A program made the position numbers and the translations under genes. The notes under the pieces are model-generated. The model was not told where the DNA came from and searched no databases. It worked only from the letters and a program-made list of their open reading frames with translations. From DASRBO01 sp035653595 (lineage in GTDB: Bacteria > Actinomycetota > Acidimicrobiia > Acidimicrobiales > JAJPHE01): a stretch of 25,208 nucleotides of DNA. The stretch covers positions 1 through 25,208 of the forward strand of contig DASRBO010000045.1 in NCBI GenBank assembly GCA_035653595.1, in the 5' to 3' direction. Shown piece by piece: positions 8,544 to 15,743 of the stretch; positions within the stretch are counted from its first letter, which is position 1, and the number at the start of each line of letters is the position of its first letter.

Positions 8544-10979
8544 ATGGCCGAGGCCATCACCGTGTCGGCGCCGATAAGCGGCACCGACAAGACCCTTTCG
8601 TTCGAGACGGGCCGACTGGCCCAGCAGTCCCAGGGCGCCGTGGTCGGCCGCCTGGGCGAGACCACCGTGCTGGTGACGGCGAATGCCGACAAGGGGGTGC
8701 GGGAGGGGATCGACTTCTTCCCCCTCACCGTCGACATCGAGGAGCGCCGCTACGCCGCCGGCATCATCCCCGGCTCGGTGTTCCGTCGGGAGGGCCGGCC
8801 CTCCGACGAGGCCATCCTCACCTGCCGGCTGATCGACCGCCCGCTGCGGCCCAGCTTCGCCGACGGCTACCGCAACGAGACCCAGGTCATCGGCACCATC
8901 CTCGGCGCCGACATGGAGAACCCCCACGACGTCCTGTGCATCAACGCCGCCAGCGCCGCGCTGATGCTGTCGGGCATCCCCTTCGAGGGCCCCATCGGGG
9001 CCGTCCGCATCGCCTGGACCGCCGAAGGCACCTGGCTGCCGCACCCCACCTACCAGGAGGGCGACGCCTCCACCTTCGAGCTGGTGGTGGCGGGGCGGAT
9101 GACCGACGACGGCTCCGACGTGGCCGTCATGATGGTCGAGGCCGGCGGCACCGAGCGGGCCTGGGAGCTGTACCAGTCGGGCACCCCCAAGGTGACCGAG
9201 GAGGTGATCGCCGCCGGTCTGGAGCAGTCCAAGGTCTGGATCCGCGAGTCGATCGAGCTGCAGCGCCAGCTGGTCGAGAAGGCCGGTGTCCATCCGCCGC
9301 TGCCGTACACCCCGCAGGCCGACTACGCCCCCGAGGTCTACCGCCGGGTGGAGGAGGTGGGGTCGGCCCGGCTGTCCGAGGCCGCCACCATCGCCGACAA
9401 GACCGCCCGCAACGAGGCCACCGACGCTGCCACCGCCGCCATTCGCGAGGAGCTGGCGTCGGAGTTCCAGGGTCGGGAGGCCGAGGTGAAGGCGGCCGTG
9501 CGCAGCCTGACCAAGACCCTGGTGCGCCGGCGCATCGTCAACGAGGGCCTGCGCATCGACGGTCGGGGCCCGACCGACATCCGGCCCCTGTCGGCCGCCG
9601 TCGGCATCCTGCCCACCGCCCACGGCTCGGCCCTGTTCCAGCGGGGCGAGACCCAGGTGCTCAACGTCACCACCCTGGGCATGCCCCGCATGGCCATGGA
9701 CACCCTGCTGCGGGACAGCCTGACCATCGACGACCGCAAGCGCTACATGCACCACTACAACATGCCGCCGTTCGCCAACGGCGAGACCGGCCGGGTGGGG
9801 GGCACCAAGCGACGCGAGATCGGCCACGGCCTGCTGGCTGAGCGGGCTCTGCTTCCGGTGGTCCCGCCGGAGGACGAGTTCCCCTACGCCCTGCGGCTGG
9901 TGTCGGAGGTCCTCGCCTCCAACGGCTCGACATCCATGGCGTCGGTGTGCTCCTCCAGCCTGTCGCTGATGGATGCCGGCGTGCCCATCAAGGCGCCGGT
10001 GGCGGGCATCGCCATGGGCCTGGTCTTCGCCGAGGGCAAGTACACCACCCTCACCGACATCCTCGGGGCCGAGGACGCCTTCGGCGACATGGACTTCAAG
10101 GTGGCGGGCACGGCCGAGTTCATCACCGCCCTGCAGCTGGACACCAAGATCGACGGCCTGCCGGCCGAGGTGCTGGGCCAGGCCCTCCAGCAGGCCCGTC
10201 AGGCCCGCCTCCGCATCCTCGAGGTTATGAACGAGGCCATCTCAGAGCCGCGCCCGTCGGTCAGCGCCACCGCCCCCAAGATCGTCAGCTTCGAGATCCC
10301 CATGGACAAGATCGGCGAGGTCATCGGGCCCAAGGGCAAGGTCATCAACACCATCCAGCAGGAGACCGGGGCCGACGTCAGCGTGGACGACGACGGGGTC
10401 GTCGGCACCGTCACCATCGGGGCCAAGGACGGCAGCGCCGTCAACGAGGCCCGCCGGCGGATCGAGCTGATCCTCGATCCCCCCAAGGCCGAGGTGGGGG
10501 CGGTCTACACCGGGCGGGTGGTGAACATCACCAAGTTCGGAGCCTTCGTCAACATCCTTCCGGGCCGCGACGGCCTGGTCCACATCTCCAAGCTGGGCCG
10601 GGGCAAGCGGGTCGAGCGGGTGGAGGACGTGGTCGACCTGGGCCACGAGGTGACCGTCAGGGTCGACGACATCGATCCCCAGGGCAAGGTGTCCCTCTCC
10701 CTGGTCGGCGAGGACGGCGAGGCCGATGCCGGAGGCAACGGGTCGGCCGCCGCCGGCCACAGCGAGGCTCGCTCCTCCGGGTCCGCCGGTGCCTCGGGTC
10801 CCTCCGAGGCCGGAGGTGAGTTCGTCTCCTTCGAGGATGCCTTCGAGCAGGAGCTCAAGGACGAGTTCGGTGACCTCGGCCCGGCCCCGGCCGGGTCGCC
10901 GTCGTCGTCCGGCGGCGGCCGCCGCCCGGGCTCGGAGCGCGGTCCCCGCCGCAACCCCCGAAGGGGCGGCCGGCACTGA
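8544..10979 (+). CDS. pnp: Polyribonucleotide nucleotidyltransferase (PNPase)
   Basis: PNPase degrades RNA 3' to 5' phosphorolytically and can add nucleotides. In order, the 811-residue protein has: the first RNase PH domain (PGSVFRREGRPSD near residue 80), a helical linker, and the second catalytic RNase PH domain (FQRGETQVLNVTTLG; DDRKRYMHHYNMPPFANGE near residue 395; SNGSTSMASVCSSSL). A KH domain follows with GPKG at about 595-598, then an S1 domain at about 652-722. The last 85 residues are a Ser/Gly/Glu stretch, an acidic segment and an Arg-rich end (GRRPGSERGPRRNPRRGGRH), longer than in E. coli but common in actinobacteria. It starts at ATG 8544 after a purine-rich ribosome binding site. 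The M16 gene follows without a gap. Confidence 0.98.
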   Translation: MAEAITVSAPISGTDKTLSFETGRLAQQSQGAVVGRLGETTVLVTANADKGVREGIDFFPLTVDIEERRYAAGIIPGSVFRREGRPSDEAILTCRLIDRPLRPSFADGYRNETQVIGTILGADMENPHDVLCINAASAALMLSGIPFEGPIGAVRIAWTAEGTWLPHPTYQEGDASTFELVVAGRMTDDGSDVAVMMVEAGGTERAWELYQSGTPKVTEEVIAAGLEQSKVWIRESIELQRQLVEKAGVHPPLPYTPQADYAPEVYRRVEEVGSARLSEAATIADKTARNEATDAATAAIREELASEFQGREAEVKAAVRSLTKTLVRRRIVNEGLRIDGRGPTDIRPLSAAVGILPTAHGSALFQRGETQVLNVTTLGMPRMAMDTLLRDSLTIDDRKRYMHHYNMPPFANGETGRVGGTKRREIGHGLLAERALLPVVPPEDEFPYALRLVSEVLASNGSTSMASVCSSSLSLMDAGVPIKAPVAGIAMGLVFAEGKYTTLTDILGAEDAFGDMDFKVAGTAEFITALQLDTKIDGLPAEVLGQALQQARQARLRILEVMNEAISEPRPSVSATAPKIVSFEIPMDKIGEVIGPKGKVINTIQQETGADVSVDDDGVVGTVTIGAKDGSAVNEARRRIELILDPPKAEVGAVYTGRVVNITKFGAFVNILPGRDGLVHISKLGRGKRVERVEDVVDLGHEVTVRVDDIDPQGKVSLSLVGEDGEADAGGNGSAAAGHSEARSSGSAGASGPSEAGGEFVSFEDAFEQELKDEFGDLGPAPAGSPSSSGGGRRPGSERGPRRNPRRGGRH

Positions 10980-12226
10980 TCCGCTCCACCCAGCTCGCCT
11001 GCGGGCTGCGCCTGGTCACCGAGGCCATGCCCGACGTGGCCTCGGCCACCGTCGGCTTCTGGGTCGGGACCGGTTCACGTGACGAGGCGCCGGAGCTGGC
11101 CGGCGCCTCGCACTTCCTCGAGCACCTGCTGTTCAAGGGGACCCCCACCAGGACGGCGGCCGCGATCGCCGAGGACGTCGACGCCCTCGGCGGCGACATG
11201 AACGCCTTCACCACCAAGGAGTACACGGCGTTCTACGTCCGGCTGCTGGCCGACAGCCTCGACCTGGGCCTCGACATCCTCTCCGACGTCATGTGGGACC
11301 CGGCCTTCCGACCCGACGAGGTGGAGGCCGAGCGCCAGGTGATCCTGGAGGAGATCCTGATGCACTCGGACGAGCCTTCGGACCTGGTGCACGACCGCCT
11401 GCTTGAGGGCGCCTACCCCGGCCATCCCCTGGGGCGCGACGTGCTGGGGGACGAGGGGACCATCGAGGCCATGTCCCGCGACGACATCCGGGGCTTCTTC
11501 TCCACCCACTACCGGCCCGGCAACATGGTGGTATCGGTCGCGGGCGCCATCGACCACGACCGGGTGGCGGAGGGGCTGGAGGCCCGCTTCGCCGGCAGCA
11601 CCGGGGGCTCGCCGCCGCGGCGGAGCGAGCCCGGCCCGAGCCGGGCGGGCACCATCGTCACCCGGCGGCCCACCGAGCAGGCCCACCTGGTCGTGGGCCT
11701 GGCCACGCCCGGCCGCCACGACGAGGACCGCTTCAGCCTGGCCGTGCTCGACCACATCCTCGGGGGAGGCCTCTCCAGCCGGCTGTTCCAGGAGATCCGC
11801 GAGCGGCGGGGCCTGGCCTACTCGGTGTACTCCTACCGGGCCACCTTCGAGGACACCGGCATGCTCGCCCTCTACGCCGGCACCGCCCCGGCCAAGGCCC
11901 GCGAGGTGCTCGACATCATGATGGACGAGGTGCACAAGGTCGCCGCCGAGGGAGTGACCGAGCGGGAGCTGGCGGTGGCCAAGAGCCACATCCGCGGCGA
12001 GACCGCCCTGTCGCTGGAGGACTCCGCCGCCCGCATGAGCCGGGTGGCCCGCAGCCTGCTGCTGCACGGCGAGGTGATGACGGTCGACGAGCTCATCGCC
12101 CGGGTGGAGGCGGTCACGACCGACGACGTCCACGCCGTGGCCCGCAGGGTGCTAGGCGCAGCCCCTGTGCTGGCGGTGGTGGGACCCTTCGCCGAGGACG
12201 ACTTCGGCCCGCTGCGGGTGGCCTGA
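10979..12226 (+). CDS. M16 family zinc metallopeptidase (processing-peptidase-like)
   Basis: This pitrilysin-family peptidase resembles actinobacterial PepR-type proteins encoded after pnp. It has the inverted zinc motif HFLEH within ASHFLEHLLFKGT, followed by the ERQVILEEI helix supplying the third ligand. The C-terminal half carries GGGLSSRLFQEIRERRGLAYSV. The family's first strand (here STQLACGLRLVTEAMP) lies upstream of the first canonical start, ATG 11027. In that frame only CTG 10976 or ATC 10979 could start it, and ATC overlaps the pnp TGA as TGATC with AAGGGG 12 bases upstream. I therefore extend the gene to 10979 (415 residues); ATG 11027 would give 399. The physiological substrate is unknown. 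Confidence 0.85.
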   Translation: MRSTQLACGLRLVTEAMPDVASATVGFWVGTGSRDEAPELAGASHFLEHLLFKGTPTRTAAAIAEDVDALGGDMNAFTTKEYTAFYVRLLADSLDLGLDILSDVMWDPAFRPDEVEAERQVILEEILMHSDEPSDLVHDRLLEGAYPGHPLGRDVLGDEGTIEAMSRDDIRGFFSTHYRPGNMVVSVAGAIDHDRVAEGLEARFAGSTGGSPPRRSEPGPSRAGTIVTRRPTEQAHLVVGLATPGRHDEDRFSLAVLDHILGGGLSSRLFQEIRERRGLAYSVYSYRATFEDTGMLALYAGTAPAKAREVLDIMMDEVHKVAAEGVTERELAVAKSHIRGETALSLEDSAARMSRVARSLLLHGEVMTVDELIARVEAVTTDDVHAVARRVLGAAPVLAVVGPFAEDDFGPLRVA

Positions 12227-12241
12227 GCCCCGGCCATCGCC

Positions 12242-12247
12242 TACCTT
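12242..12247 (+). promoter_or_regulatory. Candidate -10 box for the seven-gene catabolic operon
   Basis: TACCTT fits TANNNT in the 41-base gap between the M16 gene and the hydrolase gene. Transcription starting seven or eight bases downstream would give a short leader of about a dozen bases carrying AAGGAGG. No clear -35 is seen. Confidence 0.4.
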
Positions 12248-12261
12248 CGCCCCAGCGAAGG
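12244..12261 (+). other. Perfect hairpin overlapping the hydrolase Shine-Dalgarno sequence
   Basis: CCTTCGC (12244-12250) and GCGAAGG (12255-12261) form a perfect 7-bp stem with a CCCA loop. The 3' arm contains the first half of AAGGAGG (12258-12264). On read-through transcripts from pnp-M16 it could mask the ribosome binding site or act as a weak terminator. Confidence 0.5.
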
Positions 12262-12267
12262 AGGGGC

Positions 12268-13545
12268 ATGCTTCCAGCCGATCCGGACCTGGCGGCCCGC
12301 TGCGCCGGCGACGGCGAGTTCATGCTGCTGGCCCGGCACTGGTCCGGCTCGGTGGTCATCGCCGCCGGCGAACGCCGGGGCCGCCTGGTGCTTGAGGACG
12401 GGGTGCCGCTGTCCTGGGCGCCGGCCGACGGCCCCACCGCCGACGGCCCCGGCCACGTCAGCCTGGAGGCAGCGCAGCCGACCTGGGACCGGCTGCTGGC
12501 CCGCTGTCCTGGCCCGTTCGCCAACGACCTGGTGCCGGCCCAGGCCCTGGGGCTGGCCATCGGCGGGGACCGTGAGACCTTCTGGCAGTACTACCCCGCC
12601 CTGCGCCGCCTGGTCGACCTGCTCCGGGCGGAGGGGGACGACTCCGGCGCCCCGCATCCGACCTCCGCCGTCGGGGACGCCGGTCCTGCAGCGGTCCGCT
12701 TCGACTCGCCGGTCGGGCGCTATGTGCACCTCGCCCTGGAGGGACGCGACCACCGGGTGTACTTCGAGGAGGCCGGCGCCGGAGTCCCGATGCTGCTGCA
12801 GCACACCGCCGGCTCGCACGGGGTGCAGTGGCGGCACCTTTTCGAGGACCCCTGGGTCACCGAGCACTTCCGGCTGATCGCCTACGACCTCCCGTTCCAC
12901 GGCAAGTCGCTGCCGCCGTCGGGTGAGGCCTGGTGGTCCCACCCCTACCGGTTGACCAGCGCCTTCGCCATGTCGGTGCCGGTGGCCCTGGCGTCCGCCC
13001 TCGAGCTGGACCGTCCGGTGTTCATGGGCTGCTCCATCGGCGGCTGCCTGGCCCTCGACCTGGCCCGCTGGCACCCCGAGGTCCTGCGGGCGGTGGTGGC
13101 GGTGGAGCCGGCGCTCAAGCTGGAGGCCACCCCCGACCTGCTCGAGGGCTTCTGGCACCCCCGGGTGAGCAACGAGTACAAGGCCCACATGATGCACGGG
13201 CTGATGTCGCCCTCGTCACCCGAGGCCTACCGGCGGGAGACGGTCTTCGCCTACAGCCAGGGGTGGCCGCCGGCGTTCTCCGGCGACCTGCACTACTACC
13301 TGGAGGACCACGACCTCCGGGAGGAGGCCGCCGGCATCGACACCGCCTCGGTGGCGGTGCACCTGCTCAGCGGGGAGTACGACTACAGCGCCACCGTCGG
13401 CCACGGCGAGGCCGCTCACCGGGCCATACCCGGATCCACCTTCACCGCCATGACCGGCCTGGGTCACTTCCCGATGTCGGAGGACCCGGCCCGGTTCATG
13501 GAGTACCTGAGGCCGGTCCTGGCCTCCATCCTGGACGCGCCGTGA
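12268..13545 (+). CDS. Alpha/beta-fold hydrolase with an extra N-terminal domain
   Basis: This 425-residue protein has an alpha/beta hydrolase domain from about residue 140. The nucleophile elbow is GCSIGG with Ser256, the likely acid is Asp372 in SGEYDYS, and the likely catalytic His is His400 in GLGHFPMSE. The oxyanion-side region reads LLQHTAGSHGVQW. About 125 residues precede it, containing RHWSGSVVIAAGERRGRL and a PFANDLV...YYPALRRLVDLLR segment. This looks like a small ligand-binding domain, perhaps SCP2-like, but I cannot name it with confidence. It starts at ATG 12268 right after AGGAGGGG and is the first gene of the overlapping operon. It might hydrolyse an ester or thioester of the pathway substrate; the sequence does not tell. 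Confidence 0.85.
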   Translation: MLPADPDLAARCAGDGEFMLLARHWSGSVVIAAGERRGRLVLEDGVPLSWAPADGPTADGPGHVSLEAAQPTWDRLLARCPGPFANDLVPAQALGLAIGGDRETFWQYYPALRRLVDLLRAEGDDSGAPHPTSAVGDAGPAAVRFDSPVGRYVHLALEGRDHRVYFEEAGAGVPMLLQHTAGSHGVQWRHLFEDPWVTEHFRLIAYDLPFHGKSLPPSGEAWWSHPYRLTSAFAMSVPVALASALELDRPVFMGCSIGGCLALDLARWHPEVLRAVVAVEPALKLEATPDLLEGFWHPRVSNEYKAHMMHGLMSPSSPEAYRRETVFAYSQGWPPAFSGDLHYYLEDHDLREEAAGIDTASVAVHLLSGEYDYSATVGHGEAAHRAIPGSTFTAMTGLGHFPMSEDPARFMEYLRPVLASILDAP

Positions 13546-14033
13546 GCGGGTTCGACCCAGCGTCCTTCGAGCCGGCCCGCAAGGGAAGGCAGTTCGAGGA
13601 CTTCGAGGTGGGCCGGGTCATCGAGCACCACTGGGGACGCACCCTCACCCAGGCCGACAACGTCGCCTTCTGCACGGCGACGTGCAGCTGGAGCCCGATG
13701 TACCTGAACGCCGAGTTCGCCCGGGCCCACGGGCATCCCGACGTGGTCCTGCACCCGATGCTGGTGCTGTGCACCTGCGTGGGGCTGAGCGTCGAGGATC
13801 TGTCCGAGGCCGGCGGCCCGTTCCTGGGGGTGGACGGCTGCCGGTTCCTGCGCTCCCTGCACCCGGGCGACACCGTCACCGCCCGCTCGACGGTCATGGA
13901 CAAACGTGAGTCCCGCAGCCGCCCCGGCACTGGCATCGTGACCTGGGCCACCGAGGGGCGCGACCAGCGGGGCGAGAAGGTGCTCGAGTACCGGCGCACC
14001 AACCTGGTGGCGAGGAGGTCCGGGCGTGGCTGA
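13542..14033 (+). CDS. MaoC-like hotdog-fold protein lacking the usual catalytic pair
   Basis: This 163-residue protein has MaoC-type hot-dog features: FEDFEVGRVIEHHWGRTLTQ at the front, then the hydratase segment, LHPGDTVTARS and a C-terminal EYRRTNLVARR strand. MaoC hydratases normally carry a D-x-N-P-x-H motif. The aligned segment here is TCSWSPMYLN, with Ser49 in place of Asp and Tyr54 in place of His. It may be a non-catalytic partner, or a subfamily with different chemistry. The GTG start overlaps the hydrolase TGA by four bases. Its 3' end overlaps the acyl-CoA dehydrogenase gene by eight bases and contains that gene's ribosome binding site. Its place in a CoA-pathway operon supports an acyl-CoA hydratase-related role. 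Confidence 0.85.
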   Translation: MSGFDPASFEPARKGRQFEDFEVGRVIEHHWGRTLTQADNVAFCTATCSWSPMYLNAEFARAHGHPDVVLHPMLVLCTCVGLSVEDLSEAGGPFLGVDGCRFLRSLHPGDTVTARSTVMDKRESRSRPGTGIVTWATEGRDQRGEKVLEYRRTNLVARRSGRG

Positions 14034-15261
14034 GGACCTGGTCATGCCGCCGGTGCCTGAGCTGCCCCATCCATGGCGCACCGACCGCCGCCTCGAGGTG
14101 CAGGCCGAGGCCAGGCGCTTCGCCATGGAGGAGGTGCTGCCGCTGGCCAACGAGCTCGACCCCCGCCGCGAGGAGATCCCCCGGTGGTTCCTCGACCGCA
14201 TCGGGGCCCAGGGCTACTTCGGGATCACCGTCCCGACCGACTTCGGCGGCATGGGCCTCGGGGTGTTCGAGTACTGCATGATCGCCGAGGAGCTGGCCCG
14301 GGCGTGGATGAGCGTGGCCAGCATCATCGCCCGGGGCCAGGGGATGGGCACCGCCTTCCCCGACCCGGAGAAGCGGGCCCGCCTGCTCAACCTGTCGGCC
14401 CGGGGCCAGTGGATCGGCGCCGCCGCCCTGTCCGAGCCCGAAGCGGGCTCGGATCTGGCCAACGTGACCACCCGGGCGGTGCTCGACGGCGACAGCTTCG
14501 TGGTCACTGGACGCAAGCGCTGGATCGGCAACGCCAAGGCCGCCGATTTCATCCAGCTCCTGTGCCGGGTGACCGACCCCGGCCCCGGCGAGCCACGCTC
14601 GGCCGGCCTGGCCACCCTCATCATCGAGAAGGAGCGCGACTCCTTCCCCGACGGGCTGACCGGGCGGCCGATCGACAAGATCGGCTACCACGGCTTCCTC
14701 ACCTGGGACCTCGAGTTCGACGGCCTGCGGGTGCCGGCGGCCAACCTGGCCGGCGGGGGGCGGCGCCGGGGGGCCGAGGAGGGCTCCCGCCGTGGCGCCT
14801 TCGCCGCCACCCAGGCGGGCCTCAACGTGGCCCGGGTGCACACGGCGGCCCGGGCGGTGGGCCTGGCCCGGGCGGCGGTGGAGGACTGCATCGTGTACCT
14901 GCAGACCCGGGTGCAGTTCGAGCACCCCATCGGCGACTTCCAGGCGGTGCGGTTCAAGCTGGCCGAAATGGCGGCCCGGGTGGAGCAGGCCCGCGCCTTC
15001 TACCGCCAGGTCGCCGATCTCATCGACCAGGGCCAGCCGTGCGAGCGGGAGGCGGCCATGGTCAAGCTCACCGCCACGGAGATGGCGGTGGAGGTGACCG
15101 GCGACGGCATCCAGCTCCACGGTGGCAACGGCTACACCACCGAGCGCCAGGTCGAGCGCCACTGGCGCGACGCCCGCCTCACGACCATCTTCGAGGGCAC
15201 CAGCCAGATACAGCAGCGCATAATCGCCGACCGGCTTCTGCCGCGCAGCCCGCTGTCGTGA
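14026..15261 (+). CDS. Acyl-CoA dehydrogenase family flavoprotein
   Basis: This 411-residue enzyme of the FAD-dependent acyl-CoA dehydrogenase family should introduce a double bond between C2 and C3 of an acyl-CoA. Visible motifs are ALSEPEAGSDLANV (flavin/substrate region), GRKRWIGNA, FQAVRFKLAEM, LHGGNGYTTE and the C-terminal IFEGTSQIQ with probable catalytic base Glu390, the position used in short- and medium-chain enzymes. GTG 14026 has AGGAGG at 14013-14018, an ideal distance. A short Arg-rich insertion (GGGRRRGAEEGSRRG) sits in the loop after PAANL, where relatives are shorter. Context suggests a 2-methylsuccinyl-CoA or similar dicarboxylyl-CoA substrate; isobutyryl-CoA-type substrates remain possible. 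Confidence 0.93.
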   Translation: MAEDLVMPPVPELPHPWRTDRRLEVQAEARRFAMEEVLPLANELDPRREEIPRWFLDRIGAQGYFGITVPTDFGGMGLGVFEYCMIAEELARAWMSVASIIARGQGMGTAFPDPEKRARLLNLSARGQWIGAAALSEPEAGSDLANVTTRAVLDGDSFVVTGRKRWIGNAKAADFIQLLCRVTDPGPGEPRSAGLATLIIEKERDSFPDGLTGRPIDKIGYHGFLTWDLEFDGLRVPAANLAGGGRRRGAEEGSRRGAFAATQAGLNVARVHTAARAVGLARAAVEDCIVYLQTRVQFEHPIGDFQAVRFKLAEMAARVEQARAFYRQVADLIDQGQPCEREAAMVKLTATEMAVEVTGDGIQLHGGNGYTTERQVERHWRDARLTTIFEGTSQIQQRIIADRLLPRSPLS

Positions 15262-15743
15262 CCCAGGGCCCGTCCGTCCCGACAAGCTGGTACTTCGAGG
15301 ACCTGGTGCCGGGCCGGCGCATCCGCCACGCCCGCTCGGCCACGGTGGGCGAGGTCGAGGGCTCCTGGATGGCCAAGCTGGTCATGAACACCGCCCAGGC
15401 CCACTGGAACGAGCACTACCTCACCGACTCGCCCCTCGGCAGTGGGCGGGTGGTCTTCGGTCTCCTCACCGCCTCGATGGTGGTGGGCCTGGCCGGCCAG
15501 GACACCGCCGACAACGCCCTGCACGAGGTGGGCCTGGACGGGTTGCGCTTCACCGCCCCGGTCCACCACGGCGACACCCTCACCGCCTTCACCGAGGTGG
15601 TGGCGGCTGACCCCCACCCCGAGCGGGACGACGTGGGGGTGGTCCGGTTCAGGCACTGGGGGCTCAACCAGCACGACGTGGTGGTCTTCGAGGGCGAGCG
15701 CACCACGGTCGTCAAGCGCCGCAGCCACTGGGGAGCGCCGTGA
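15258..15743 (+). CDS. MaoC-like hydratase, candidate mesaconyl/itaconyl-CoA hydratase
   Basis: This second hot-dog protein has 161 residues. It begins WYFEDLVPGRRIRHARSATV, carries MNTAQAHWNEHYL at the hydratase position, GLDGLRFTAPVHHGDTL, and ends with a strand containing VFEGERTTVVKRR. The catalytic His is retained as His49, while the usual Asp five residues before it is Asn44. This resembles the C5-dicarboxylyl-CoA hydratase branch of MaoC proteins more than (R)-specific enoyl-CoA hydratases, from memory of the families. GTG 15258 overlaps the dehydrogenase TGA by four bases. It may act alone or pair with the first MaoC-like protein. The expected reaction is hydration of the unsaturated acyl-CoA before lyase cleavage. 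Confidence 0.87.
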   Translation: MTQGPSVPTSWYFEDLVPGRRIRHARSATVGEVEGSWMAKLVMNTAQAHWNEHYLTDSPLGSGRVVFGLLTASMVVGLAGQDTADNALHEVGLDGLRFTAPVHHGDTLTAFTEVVAADPHPERDDVGVVRFRHWGLNQHDVVVFEGERTTVVKRRSHWGAP

